Origin: Bigelowiella natans CCMP2755
Taxonomy: Eukaryota; Cercozoa; Chlorarachniophyceae
Direction of reading: 5' to 3'
Length of the DNA stretch: 64,000 bases
NCBI GenBank assembly: GCA_000320545.1
Contig: ADNK01001529.1
Coordinates: forward strand, 15,001-79,000
Each line of letters begins with the position of its first letter. The first letter of the stretch is position 1. The notes under the pieces are model-generated. The model was not told the DNA's origin and made no database searches. It was given only the letters and a program-made list of their open reading frames with translations. The position numbers were made by a program, and so were the translations under genes. Below, piece by piece: positions 11,021-25,183 of the stretch.

Positions 11021-14000
11021 TATGCGCGCGCATGTATGTGTGCAGGTAAAAACAAAGCATAAAAGATTGGCCATACTCGTACTTAACGTCCTCTTCTTCG
11101 TCTCCAAAATCAGATGCTAAGCTCATCGCCATCCTGTCGGTATTCAGCGCTGAAAGATCCCACGTTTGTCTTTTTGGGTCAAAATAGTCTTCTTTTTCAG
11201 CCGACGGATCAACGGCAAGCAGAGCCTGAAACAGCTTCTCGCCCTTTACTTGGTGAGGGTCAACGTTCATAGCTTTGCTGTCAGGCGCTGCTTCCCCATG
11301 CTCACAGTCAGTTTCGTCGATGGCGTCAGAGACCGCACTCAAGATACTGTTTGCCAACGCATCCTCTGCTTTTGCATTTTTCCTCCTGGAAATCGTTTGC
11401 ACTGTAAACTCCCCGCTTAGTGCCAAGCGTCTTTTTTGAATTGTAGCTGCCATCTCATCGGCGGCGGCACGGGTCTCAGTATTGATCAATGTCTCGACAA
11501 CCGTTTGCAATGCTGCTTTGTCAACGATGGGTTTCTGGTTTGATTGCTGATTTGATTCTACACGGGAGACGATGGACGCATCCTCTTCATCTGCATCGTC
11601 TGTCTTATTTTCCTTTGTGTCAGTGATTCTACCTCTTAGAAGGTGATGATGGGGCTGGGTTTGATGCTTAGGTAACGCATTTGAGCGGTTCATGTGTCGC
11701 TTCCTGGCCGTCAATACAGCTGACACGGCGTCGTGTGCCTCTCTGCGCAAAATGCTGTCCGCAATCTTCTCTGCTGTCGCAACCTCCACCACCTTCTTCT
11801 CCACTGTTGCGGTCGTCTGCGACATCACTTTAATGTTATCATTAGATTTAGATTGGACAGATACTCCTTCTTTCTCTTCAGTCTTCTTGGCCTCCTCGCT
11901 TTCTGGAGAGCTTTGAGGAAGCAGCATTTCTTTTGGGAGCTTCTTTTCTGCGATGGATGCTTGAATCGTGGCAACTTCAGTTATTGCGTTTCGGGCCTCA
12001 CTCTCCAATATCTGGTCTGTTATGAGATTCACATGGATAGAGCCGACGGCAGGTTTCGACTTAGAGGCTTGTGGTTTCGGGGCAATAGACGCATCCTTGG
12101 TACTCACCCCCTTACGATCTTTTGTATCATCCTCCTGGGGATCCTCTATGGTAGTGGTGATTTCGGGGATTTCTTTACGGGACTCTGTTTCCTCCAGACG
12201 ATCTTGCACACTCTCTTCCTTAGCGACTATATCCGCCACTGCAATTGTGGTGTCCTCGAGCAAAACATCTTCAGCAACCTGAGTTGCTTCAGCGTCTTTT
12301 TCGGTCTTACCGACTACAACTTCGCCCTTTTGTTGGTTCTCTTTAATCGCCAATTCTGTCGGAGCATTCTGCGCATTGCTAGGTTCCACCAAGCGTTTCT
12401 TTTCAATGCGTTTAGGTTTAGGAATGGAGGACATCTCGATACTAGCATTTTGTATTTCAATTTGAAGCATACTATCTGTGATCATATCAACAACCAGAGG
12501 GTCAATGTCATCCTGTTTTCCTATCATAATTTTACTCTCTCCACTTCCCGCTCCTTCCTTTGCGTCTGGGTTTGTTTCGCCCGCTTCTACTTCGGTATCG
12601 GGCATGGCCGATCCCGCGTCCTCCTTATCCATTGTAAAGGCTTCGTCTGTACTTTGATCCACAGCCTCCACCTGAGGTTGACTCGCTCCTGCGGCGCTCC
12701 CTGTTTTACTATCTTTCGGGATGACAGACGATGAATTCTCTCCAATTCGATTGTTGAACTCTGTCTGCTTATTCTCTGTTTCGGTCAGTGGAGTGTCAGA
12801 CGTGCCCTCATTAGCCTCTGGTTTGCTCTTCTGGCTCACACCCTCAACGGATGCTTCAACGTTACGATCTCCTTCCTGAGTGTCATGAGCTGTTCCGTGA
12901 TCGGGTGCTCTAAATTCTTCCTCATTCCCAAGCTTCTTTGATAGGTTTGCTCTGACGAAAGCCATTTCGGCGGTGGCATTGCGGGCTTCAACCTGTAGCA
13001 AATTTTCCACAATCTTATTGGCTGCTGGAGAATTTTTGAGCTCTGGTGCAGATATCCGCGCTTCCGCAATTTTCTGGTTACCTTTTATTGTCTCGGTAGG
13101 TGTTTCTTTCGTTGGCGTCTCTGCGTTTGCTTTCGATTTACTGTCCATTATCGGACCTTCAACCATGCTATCGTGTGTTGAGATCATGTCTACAGAAGTA
13201 GATAAGTTTTCCCGTTGAGACTCTTCAGCATCCTGAATCTGAGAAGTTCCTGCCGATTCTTGCGCGTCAGTGTGACTTTCTGGCTTCTCTTGCACATTTT
13301 GCTCCGGAACAGATTTTTTTTCTGCTGCGATCTCATTCGTAGCACTTGCAATATTCTCATCGAGTAGTTCACCCTTTTCTTTGGCGGACTCGATGGCAAG
13401 ATTATCCGTGACAACAGCTTTCCCTTCTTCGCTCGTATTATTGTCCATAGTCTCCACATCGTAGTTTGTCTCATTTTCCCCAGTTTTATTTAATGCGATT
13501 TCTTCCTTATCTCCACCCCCAACTACCCGAGTCTCTGCACCTTCGCTTTCTGTGGGTCCAATTAGGGTCTTCTGTTTCACGTTGCCCGAACCACAGCTTT
13601 CTTTTGTTTTTTGTTCTTTCCCCTCGTCATCGTCAGTTTCGCTACTGACTTTTGCTGACGTCCCGGTTTCTGCCTGTTTAACTTGTACCGACGGATTGAT
13701 TGGTGAAATCGAGGCTTTAGAAGCTTCAGCTTTTCGTTTTTCCACGGATGCTCGCACAAATGCCATTGTGGTTACGGCGTTGTTCACCTCAGTTTGTATC
13801 ATATTATCCGCTATGCGTTCCACAGTTTGAGGATCATGCTCTGTTTTCTGCTGTTCTTGTAATGCGTTCTCCTTCTCTGCCGCGTCAACATCTTCAGTTT
13901 CTCCAATATCTTCAGAAACTTCGATGTTGTCAACGGATGCATCGCCAGTTTCCGTCAGTATTTGTCCATCGGAAGGAGTTTCCAACTCTTGCAAGCTTTC

Positions 14001-16490
14001 TTCGATGTCCTGTGTCGTCTTCACATCGTCGCTGGCAGTGTCGCTGCCGACTTTTGCTGACGCCACGGTTTCTGCTTGTTTAATTTCTGTGGATGGATTG
14101 ATCGGTGTACTCGAGATTTCTCCAGCTTCGGCTTTTCTTTTTTCCACGGATGCTTGCACAAATGCCATTGTAGCAACAGCGTTGTTCACCTCAGTTTGTA
14201 TCATATTATCCGCTATGCGTTCCACAGTTTGAGGATCATGCTCTGTTTTCTGCTGTTCTTGTAATGTGTTGTCCTTCTCTGCCGCGTCAACATCTTCAGT
14301 TTCTCCAATATCTTCAGAAACTTCAATATCTTCAGATACTTCGATGTCATCAACGGATGCATCTTCAGCTTTCGTTTTTATCTGATCATCGGTCTCAGAC
14401 AAAGCTGTTGGATCGATAGATAGTTTCTTCTCGTGAGCCATTTGCTCAATGGAGGCTTCCGCCTTTTTTTGGTTTTCTTCGTTAGTGCCTTCGCTCTTTC
14501 GACTGGTATTTTTTTGCTCTATTCCCCCGTCGCCGTTCTGGTCTTGCTGGGCAATTTCAGACGTGTAATCTTTCGAATTTTCACCTGCATCATTCATGTT
14601 TGCAGCTTTTGCCTCCTTCGCTTCAGCCTCACTATTGGTGTCGAAGCTAATATCCTCTTCATAGTCATCTACAGATTCGAAATTCTCTTCAATCTCAATG
14701 CTATCATCATCACCAGGAGAGACTCCCTGTGAGACGACAACCTCTTCCACAGGCTTAGATTTATCATGCCCGCTCGCATCCGTGACTACCTCAATTTGAT
14801 TAGACCCCTTTTGCTTTTCTGTTTGCAGTAACTCTTTCTCTTGCGTGCCAGCTGAGAGGACATTAACTTCAGTTTTCTTATCAACCGAACTGGTTGAATT
14901 TTCGATAGGTTTTTCCTCCGAGGAAGCGGGAGCTGCTTCACGTGCCTCCTTAGTTTTCACAACTAGAGAAGTTTCTGTCAGCTCCTTCTCGGGAACAGCT
15001 ACTTCACTTTTCGCATTTGCTTTTACAACTTCCTCAGTGCTGGCTTGATCAGTTCGATGCTTAGGAGTCGAAAGGGGTTGTTTGTTTGATGTCTTTTTCA
15101 TATCCACATTGATGGTAACTTTCGAAGAAATCTTTTCTATTTCGCGTAAAAGGCGACGGGCGTGAAGTCTTTGAGTAATTCCAAGTACGGGAAGATCTTC
15201 GGGTGAGAGCTCCAGCAATCCAACGCCATCAACCCCGTTCTCCTCGAAGTTTGACGCAAACAATCTGGCAAATACAGGCGCAATACCGGCGACAAAGGCT
15301 GCTACCTGCTTCTCGTCCCACTGTATTGGGTTGCCGCTTGGAACATGGCCAGTGGCTTGTTTTGGAGTTTGCACGTTGCTGTCATCGATGTTACTTTGGG
15401 ACCCGGCTGCAGATTTAGGCACCCGTGGTGGCAATCCACCGAAGACATTTTTCCTCTCCTTCTTCTCATTCATGGTAGTCGCGGGACTCCTTGCTTTCTT
15501 CTCTCGGGGAGGACTCCTCGCCTTGGCATCGTGATTATTGCTGATGTATGATACATCCTCTGTGAAGTCGCTGTAGCCAGTCTCTTCCATCTCAGCGTGA
15601 TCTTGAGAGGCATCAATACCTTTCTTCCCCCCTGGAGAGCGCGTACTTACGTCTGTCTGCTTTCCAACCGTCGCTTGTTGATTTTCGACAAAGGAGGTTC
15701 CATCCGTGAAGTCGCTATAGCCCGTCTCGTCCATTTCGCCCTGATCCTGGGAGGCTACACCTCCTTTCTTCTCATCTGTTAATAGCGCTGCTTTCTTGGT
15801 GGTGTTGCTGTCGGTTGCACCGTGATGGAGGTTGCTGGCATAGGCCACGCCGTCTGTAAATTCGCTATAACCCGTCTCATTTAGAGAGGCATTGTAGTCT
15901 GATTCCGGATCTTGATCCTCACGTTGCAAATTTACGTTTTTTTGCACTTGAGAGGCTTTGCCCGAAATGTAATCTTCGGCCTCATCCTCAACCTCAATAT
16001 CGTCGACACCGCCATTATAAATATCCGGATTTACTTCATCTTCGATGTCAATCTCCACGTCATCCTCGACAGCCATCTCCATGTCACCGCTGCCATCGTC
16101 CTCAATTTCGACAATCTCTTCACCGTCCTCTTTCACAACGTTAGTATCTCTGTCTTCATGCCGTTTGGCTGCGTGTTTATTGTTGTGATCAGCATCTAGT
16201 CTATCGTCGGGGTCTTCATCAATCTCAATGTCATCATCTATATTTTCGTCGTCGACAACATCCCCGTCCCCGCCTTCGATCATAACTTCGCCATCCTCCT
16301 CGATAGAGGTGCTATGGTTGACGTTGTCTTCTTGGCTGCCTCCATCATCTTCAACATCAATTTCAACGTCGTCTTCGATATCGATCGAGGCGTCATCGCC
16401 CCCGCCACGCTCAGCAGGGTCTTCTTCAAAGTTATCTTCAATTTCTGTGTAGCGGAGAATATTCATTTTTTGTAGGCCAGGGAGAAACAT
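8662..16490 (-). CDS. Giant acidic SAM-domain protein (2177 aa), cytoskeletal/ciliary candidate
   Basis: Nine exons: 16490-11077, 10927-10555, 10418-10227, 10013-9942, 9750-9618, 9468-9434, 9283-9130, 8924-8821, 8718-8662. All junctions are phase-compatible and the total is divisible by 3. Met at 16466 is an alternative start. The N-terminus is extremely acidic (DDVEIDVEDDGG-like). At residues about 150-350 a GYSEFTDG/GYSDFTDG motif recurs. A SAM domain follows at about 390-455 (WDEKQVAAFVAGI...GITQRLHARRLLREIEKI). The middle is low-complexity with at least seven copies of a roughly 22-residue helical motif of the form IADNMIQTEVNNAVATMAFV. The last exons include a short C2-like strand (FKGADHLGAVQIPIDVYI); a C2 domain is only a guess. 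Poly-Thr (ACG repeats) opens exon 5. A scaffold role in centrosome or flagellum is inference from SAM plus acidic Y-S/T-D/E-F motifs. It lies 202 bp downstream of another giant gene on the same strand with related motifs. Confidence 0.85.
10089..10192. repeat. Palindromic CA-TA-TG microsatellite in an intron
   Basis: Located in intron 3 of the SAM-domain gene. (CA)n with a GCACACACC interruption, then an (AT)n core, then GGTGTGTGC and (TG)n. The two arms are reverse complements including the interruption, so the block is a near-perfect long inverted repeat able to form a hairpin. Simple slippage would not normally give mirrored interruptions. Confidence 0.9.
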
Positions 16491-16692
16491 TCAAAAAAAT
16501 CTCTGTATTAAGGATTTGCTCATTTATTGATTTCGAAAATATCTGCATTATCAATGTGTGATAGTTTGATATGTTTTAGAAAGCATATTTCTAGATAAGC
16601 ATGGCGAAGCCCCCAGAGACTGGGAGGACAAGAGCGTCGACATTCTCATGTCCTTCCAATCACCAATATCAATTTACAAATACCTAGAATTG

Positions 16693-18190
16693 TCATTCAA
16701 AGTTGATCATATCTAACACGTCAAAGCCTCTACCTATAGAATCGTCTTGCTCCTTTCCTTCTTCGATGTCCACCGCCACGTCGTCCGATATCGACATTGA
16801 ATTTGATCCCTCAGCGGTTGCCTTGTTCCCCGTTCTACGGCTTTTATTCTTCGTGTACTTGCCATCATCTTCGTACTCGTCCTCCTCAATTTCGATCGAA
16901 ACAGATTCAGAGCTGCCCCCCCCCTCTTTCTGATGTATAGACTTGTTCGGTTCAACCTCGTCTTCGATGAAGTCGTTGGTGTAGTTGGACATGTAGGACA
17001 GTTGTGAACGGTTGACTTTGGGGGGGGATGCTGCGTGCCCAGCTGCTGTTCCTGCAACCACCACTGCATTGTGTTGACTTGCTCCGTAATCCTCGAAATC
17101 TTCCGTGTAACTTCCGCCAGAGTCCACAAGCTCAGCTGAATTATTTATTTTTTAATCAGAACATCTTCCTTTGCTTCTTGCAGCTCAAACTTTCCCCCCC
17201 CCCCCCCCCCCCCCCTGCCCTTTCTCTCTTTACCAATATAAATATAAATATAATATATACATATATATAATGTATGAGTGCATTAGTGTACTTTATGACA
17301 ACTTCATGATATATGTTACATATGGACACAATTAGCTGAATGAGTGTTTTAGTTAGACCACTCTCTACCCCTCACCCACCCACACAACACACACCTCCAT
17401 TCTGGCTGCGGATGGCCACAGTTTGCTCGTTCCGCTTAGGCTGCGTGACATTGCCTTCGATGCTACGAACTGGGTTTCCGTCTGAGCCGATTACTTGTAC
17501 TTTGATCACAGGAGGGATGTTTGCAGCAGCACCTCCTTGCAAGGCCGTGGCGGCCGAAGCTCGTGCCTTTTCGACAATCTCCAGCGCCGCTTCACGCGCT
17601 GCGTCGCGCGCTGTGCTCACCATGGCAGTTTGGGTGAGTTGCTGGCGGGCGATGTCCTGCTGCTGGCGAATGAGATCTTGCATCTTCTCGTCGCTGCGTC
17701 TCCTTTCAGCCTCGAGCTGCTGTGCACGCTCCTCCAGCGATCGGCGTCGCTCCTCAAGTGAATTCGCCGCTGCGCCAATAGTATTGATCAGTTCTACACG
17801 ACGAGGTATATTTCACACAGGGAACAAAACGCACATGCGCACACGCAAGTGGTATTTTTGCCACTGATTTAGTCATCATCTCACCCTGCTCGTTCCTGGC
17901 TTTCTCTTCGTCTGTTCGCTGTGCAGCGGCTGTACGCATGAGTTCCAGCCGCTCCCGCTTGATTTGAGCTTGCTCTTTTTGCAACGCAAGCTGAGCCGTT
18001 TTGTTTTTGGCGTCGATGTCCTGCTGCTTGTGCATGACTTCGATGAGCCGGTCCACTTCACTCAACCGCGAAGTATTCTGCTTGATAACGGCCTCAAGCC
18101 GCCGTTCCTCGCGTGCCGCTGATAGTCGTAGCCTCGTGTCGAGGCTGGAATGAAAGTCCTACACATAGAGACACTTTACACTCCTTTCTC

Positions 18191-18229
<39 letters not shown>

Positions 18230-21200
18230 AGAGAGAGAAACACACAAGTATTTCGGAAGCAAGGAAGATGATTTCAGACCTTAGAGATAGTCCGTAGTTG
18301 CTCGAGCTGGGCCTTGTGCTGGACTTGACTGCCGCGTTCGATGGCAAGACGCTGCGCCGTTAATCGCTCCTCCAACTCTACGCGCTCCTGGTGTCGACGC
18401 TCTTCAACTTCGCGTATTTCGCTAAGAGATCAGGATAGAAATAGAGAGAACTCATTCCCAGATAGTGCATCTGATACCACTTAAAAACTACTACTGCAAT
18501 TGTTCCGTGCTACTGCTACCACCACTACTACTACTACTCCTACTACCACTAGTACTACCGTTGGTGCTCGAGAAACCAACGCCGTTCCTTGATTCTCATG
18601 TCCTCCCGAAGTGCATCTTCACGTTGCTTGGCCTCTTCTGCCATTTCCCAACGCCGAGCCATCTCAGCCTCCTTGGCCGCGAGCGCGCGCTCCCCCTCTC
18701 TCTTCTGTGCCTGTGTTCGGGTGAACAAGCCTTTTATTTGTCATACGAGAGGACGCGCTATCGCTAAATTGTATCATTTACAAAACGTCATCATACCTGA
18801 ATTACAGCCTGCTGCACGCGAGCACGAAGGTATCGCTGCGAGGATTTGGATTGAAGGGAATGGTAGAGCTGGCGTGCCTGTTGTGACACCTGGGAGAGGG
18901 CACGTGCCTGCTGGAGAGATTGCAGCTTCCGCGCGGAATCCTCGAGAAGATTCAACGCCTGCAACGTATAGCCAAGAGTAAACTCAGTCGTCTTTCTCTA
19001 ACGAAATACGTGGGTTGGATATAGGGTATTCAGTACACAACAGGACATATGCTATCACCACCTGTAGTTCGCGCTGTAGCTTTCGCTTGATCTCACGGGC
19101 ACGCGATAGCTTCGATGGAGGTGTAGCTGGCGGCTCGGTTTTACCAGTATTATTGGTCTTCGTGCCAGAAGGTTGCGGCAGATTGGAAGGCTGTGCGTTG
19201 TCCAGTGTCTTCTTATCTCCCGCGTACGGCGCAGATGCATTGAAATCTTCGGTCTGAATTTAATAGCATGCTTGTGAGATACGGTGCTAACTTACAAAAC
19301 AGCTGTGGAGGCCAAGCGTACACCACAACCTATGTCTACGCTTATACGCCATGCCATTTGAGCCCTCTTGCATCGTGATCATCATATGTATGCGCTATGC
19401 TGCTCGGAGCTAGTAATGAGCTATAGCTGATTCACCTGAAAAAGAGGCCTTTTATGTTCCTCGGCCCCCAGATCTTCGGGATTGGCTGCTTTTCCATCCG
19501 TCAGGAGAAGTCTTTCATTATGCTTTAGACGCAATATTTCGTCATCTGGCTCGCTCTCGCTGAAAGTGCGGAAGTAGTTCGGATCGCACTGGGCTGTGAT
19601 TGCTTGCCGGTAGAGTCTACTCTCTGACCTGGTCAAGTATCGTTGGATCTTTTGGCTCACGCGGACTGGCGAGTCGCGGCCCTTCGCCGGACGGATACGA
19701 AAGCGCACGTAGACACTCCCCGGGCGCAACGACAGAATTTCGAAACGCTCTTGCGGCTCGTCGAGCGCAGATGCGATGTCGCGCTGAAATTGTTCACGGA
19801 ACCCTAATGATGACGATGACGATGACGAAACGCACGGGATCAATAATGGGTGAGATGAGGGGAGAGAGTATTTGATGTGCAGATTTAGAAAAAGCCTTCC
19901 CGTGTCTTCTTGTCTCACGAAAGGCAGCATCTATTTTTTCTCTATTATAGATATTATTATTACCCCTTTCCCAGTTATCCCTCGCTTCTGCCGGGACAGA
20001 ATCCATATCATAGTGAAGCTTGATTTCGAGCTCTTCACCGCCAGCGACGACGAGTTCTCTGCTGTTGGATTGGCCGCCATACACTTGGACCGCTGTCGCA
20101 GGGCTAGGAACCATCTGAAGTTGCAGCTGCTGCTGTTTTTGCTTTTGCAAACCAACTCGCTCTTTATCGTCCGGGCTGTTTTTCCTTTTCAGGGGCCCCA
20201 CTAGTGAACGATCTTGACTAGCCCCCTTTTGCCGCTGCAAGTTGCTTTTCGATTGCTCTGCCATCGTCGTTTGCGCCTCCCTGTCATCCGTTGTCGTAGC
20301 CACGGAGGTCTGTGCTGTCGCCGTTTGTGGGCGCAACGATACCCCTTTCTCAGCCTCGAATTCCGCTTGAATATCTTCAATTATCTTACGCTCTTGCTCC
20401 GCAATTCGACGTGACTCTGTTGCGAGCTCTGCAAATGGGATGATTGTGCCATGAATAAGGTGAAAACGCACAAACAATCGAAACCGCAGTCCACCTCCGC
20501 TAGGAAATGCACACATTACGCGAAAATACAATATTTAATCTGGAAGGAGTGACCATTTTCGTTGGCTTGTTTTTGATGCTGCCTTGCTTTTGACGCAATC
20601 CCCCTCCTCAGCAGCTCCGCGACACTATGCGGATCGCGTTCCTCCTCCTCATACACCAGGGTTTCCGCTAAATAGTGTTTGCCAAAACAATAAGTACAAC
20701 GGCTGCAAAATTTATCTAATCGCGCCATTCTATTATTGGTTCGACATAAAGTTTCCTGTCACAAGAACCATCTGCGCAAAGATCGGGAATGCCAATGTGA
20801 ATGGAAAGGAGAGGTATACCTAAAAACTGTCTTTTGCTTCGAGGAATGGCTTTTCTATTCTTCCCGTGCTCTAGGACTTCCGGGGGCAATTCAGTGCCTG
20901 TGAGGAATAGTTTAGATGTTTTCCCGAAAGATTGTCCTGTGGACACAATTTATACCTTTGCCTTCCTTCGCGAGGATGCCAAACTCTGCGCGGTGTCGGT
21001 CAAACGCCTCAAAGGTCTTTCGGAGAGCGTCCTCTACTTCCTCGGAGCTGTCGAGAGATGAAGACTGTTGGTGCTGAATCTCTTTCCTGTTCTCCGATTT
21101 TTTCTTATCTTGATCAACGGAAACGGGCTCGCCGGCCTGATAGGCAGGTATGCTCTTCTCTGCTCCTCCCTTTGTTTTTGCCTCTGCGCCCCCCCCCCCA

Positions 21201-23954
21201 ACAGCTGGCAATGGCAAGGGGCGGGCCGCCGGGGATATGTACTCGCAATTTCCGTGGTCTCCATCATTGTCAGATAACGTCGAAGCTAAGTCGCTGACTT
21301 TTTCGAGCAAGAGGAACTCAACCTCCGGGTCGTTCCACCAGCCCTTGAGCATTTTCGTGGTTTGGTTGTACGCAAACAAGTAGGTCACCACCGACCGGAT
21401 GCTCACGGTGAAGGAATACCTGCGATGGGGGAAAAGTCAAGTGGGTAGGCCAAATCGTTTGTGGATAGACACCACAGGGTGGAGCCGCAAGTAGGATGGG
21501 TGTTACGCTCAACTTAGAGGATCAGCAGGTAGAGGATACATACTAGACTTTTTGCAAAGAATATATAAAATTGCCATAATAGGGAAACAAAATAGTCGCT
21601 CCTCACAAATGTGACGTCAACAATAACGATTTCACTCGCTTTAATTCATGAGCTATTTGGAGGCATCTGTGGCAGCGCAAAGCATCGAAAGAGACATGTG
21701 TTTGGTTCCCTCTCATCGCTGCAGAGGCCGCATGTTGATGTCGGGGGCTTTTTCGACACGTGGACCCATGGTGGTTTGGGGGTCCAGTGGGCGATAATAA
21801 ACCCCCTTTTTCATCTCAGAAAAGAAAATATAATTGCTTCAGATGTAAAAAGAAGGTGTTCAGGTCTTGAGTGTAGGGAGCAGATTTGGATTATGCTGCG
21901 TCTTCAACACGTGCACAAAATTCTTGCACAAATTTTTTTCATCACTACCTTCCTGTGACGATTACAGGTCGGCCATTCCACGTGCTGTCCGCTGTTTTTA
22001 GCGTAAATTTGGAGCCCCATTCGCCCTGATCTGGCCAAAAATTATCGACCTGGACTACCCACGTTCCGTCAAGAATCGGGTCGAGTTTCTGGTGCGACGT
22101 TTCGCTCACTTCCACAACACCGTCATTACTGTTTTGGCGCATATTTGACGTTTTTGGAGTTTCTTTCTCTGGCACTGCTGTTGTCATCGTCTTCGTGGTC
22201 GTGGTCGTGGTCGTGGCCGTCGACGATTTGGCATATTTAATCGCAACATTGGCATTCAGAGAGGCATTTTTGGCTTCCTTGTCCTTCGACTTTGTCTCTA
22301 AGAAAGAATATAGGGAGATATTAGTTCCTCCTCGCTGCCTACTGCAAGAATATCTCACTGCAGTCTCTATTTCACCACCTTCCGTAGCAGTATTTGTCGT
22401 TTGTTGCTCTTTAGAAGTTCTTTTCACAGTGTGGTTGCCTTGCGACCCACATCCACGAACAGCACCACCGTTGTTGTTATCATCCTTGTCATCGTCCTCA
22501 TCCCTCTTATTCCAGCTATCACGTAGATTACTTGGGTCTTCGTCTTCATTGACTGGTGAAACAATTTCTCTTTCTGGCTCGTTTATCTCGCCAACCTTTT
22601 CCTTCTCCTCGATCTTCTCGACAATGCCCTTTCGCATACCTAGTGGGTACAACATTATTGATACTAGCACCAACTACTACTTGCACTGTCTTTTACTATA
22701 CCAGGAGAGTTTTTAGATGAATCTGGCAGCTCAGCACCTGGGGATGGTGGGCTGCCAAGTTGCCCGTTTTTTGCCTCATCCAAAATACCAGACGAGGAAG
22801 TTTTGCCATCCCCGATCAACTTCGAGAGTCTTGAGGAGAGCCTATTTGCCGTCTGGAAGAGATTGTTAATTCTCAGGTTTGCAGCGTCTACGTTTGCCAC
22901 AGCTGTCTTTCCTTCAATAGGCCTTCCTGCTACAATCGATTTTGGAGCCAAGGCCGGGTGACGGTTATATGATCTTGCACGGCCCTTTAAATACTTATTT
23001 TACAGAACGAATACGTAACAAACGTTACACCATATACATATACAATTCTAATAAATTTCATCCACAATTGTTGTATTTATGTGTGAAAGTTAAATCTTCC
23101 ACCTTGTATCTGTTCGGATAGTCGTCCAGAAAAGCCTTGAACTCCTTGTAATCCACCTTCCCTGACTTGTCCGTGTCAATCTGGTCCCATAGTTGCTTCT
23201 GGACTTTCATCGATACGTTTTCCAGCCTTGATTTTTCTAGGCACATGCCGAGTTCTTGGAACGAAATAAGGCGGTCTTTGTTCGTGTCAGCGGTTCTCCA
23301 CGCTGTCACTACCAGGTCCCACTTATCCCGAATTGTATTGCATATAGTGAGCAGGGAAATCTCAGAATTTCCATTCGTACTGTTGCTTCTGAAGCCCTCA
23401 GTTGCTTTGTCGAGTGCTTGCTTTGTTTCTGCACGCTGTGCCACGAGACGACGACCAAAATCCAGCATCTTCTTCAGACGGCGTTCGATTTGTTTAAGGG
23501 CTGTGCTACTCTGGGTCGCCTGTTGATAGGGAATTTCCATGATTCGTCGCTAGTTCGAAAAATGATACAAGGGATACCTTCTTGAGCTCTGGAGACATTG
23601 TGCTTATTCGAGACTTTTCCTCATCAGAGGCCTGTTGTTCTTCATCACCTACCTGCGGATCCTGTAAAATGGAAGGGAGGCTGTCGTCCATGTTGATGAC
23701 GATGGGCTTGCTCTCGTCTTTTTTGGAGTCCCCCCCTCCGTTGGGGGGAGTTCCCCGTTGCATATCAGCTGATTCTGAGTCGGTCATCAAGGATTTTGTG
23801 GGGAGAGTGTTTGTATTCTCTTCCTCATCTTGGGTTAGGCCCGCTACGTTGATTTGTGGGCCCAACTCTGAGCCAGCAGCCTTCTTTTCCTGAAATATAT
23901 TATTTTCTTTTTAAAGGTATATTATTCATGAGTATCTATCTCACCTCGTTATTT

Positions 23955-23994
<40 letters not shown>

Positions 23995-24039
23995 ACTCTC
24001 TCACTCTATCTATATTTACTCACCTCCCTCCACGTAGAA

Positions 24040-24084
<45 letters not shown>

Positions 24085-25145
24085 TATAATATTGTTTTAG
24101 AGGGAACAGAGGAGGGAGAGAACGAGAGCTGGGATGAGGGGAGGAAAGCGGGTCTACGCACCTCGGATCTGTTCGGATAGTCGTCCAGAAAAGCCTTGAA
24201 CTCCTTGTAATCCACCTTCCCTGACTTGTCCGTGTCAATCTGGTCCCATAGTTGCTTCTGGACTTTCATCGATACGTTTTCCAGCCCTGATTTTTCTAGG
24301 CACATGCCGAGTTCTTGGAACGAAATAAGGCGGTCTTTGTTCGTGTCAGTGATTCTCCACGCTGTCACTACCAGGTCCCACTTATCTCGAATTGCATTAC
24401 ATATCGACAACAAGTCGAGCGATGGCTCCAAAAGCTTCGGAAAGTCGTTGAGCGGAACAAATCCAGCTTTTTCCTTGTCAAAAATGTTCCAAAGTTTGTT
24501 CTTCGCCACAATGTGGATCTCGATCATTGCAGCATCCAACCCACGAATGAAGGCCTCCTTGGACAGAACCCCAATGTCTTCTTTAAACTCGGCCACGTCC
24601 TCAAAAGCGATTTGCAGCACATCCCACTTCTCCCGCAAAATAGATTTTAGATTCTCCTCATCAGCTCGGTCCCTACTCGCCCTTTTCTCGGCACGTATGC
24701 GCATACTTTCTCGACGCTGCTTAAGAGCCTCTTCATCATGGTCTTTCGCTTCGGACGCGAACATTATAGTTCTATTGTGCATAGACAACTCACGCTTCAG
24801 TCTGCTACGTTTTTTCTTCGGCTTGAACTTCTTGGCGAACAGTTCGAGATGTTTTAAAGTGTCCTTTTGTTTTTGGGCGCGCTGCGCGGCTGCGAGGGCG
24901 GCTTTCCTTTCATTCTCTCTGCGTTCGGCCTTTTTTTTTCGAATATAAGCATTTGCTTTGGAACGCTGGGCATCCCGCCGAGCCTTCTTCCGTGCTTGCA
25001 GCTCTTTTAGTTGTTTCTCCATCGCTGCGCGCTGTTGCCTCTCGCCAAAGTCTTCGGGATGTGAGGATGGTATCTTTCCGCTTGTTGTCGTCAACGTACT
25101 TTTCGCGAGACTTTTTTCCTCCTTTGTTTGCAATGGGAATCAAAA

Positions 25146-25183
<38 letters not shown>

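Noticed and set aside
11733-12734. 333-codon plus-strand open frame rich in Phe and Leu
   Set aside because: Antisense of the acidic coding exon of the SAM-domain protein; no domain, and the sense frame is strongly supported.
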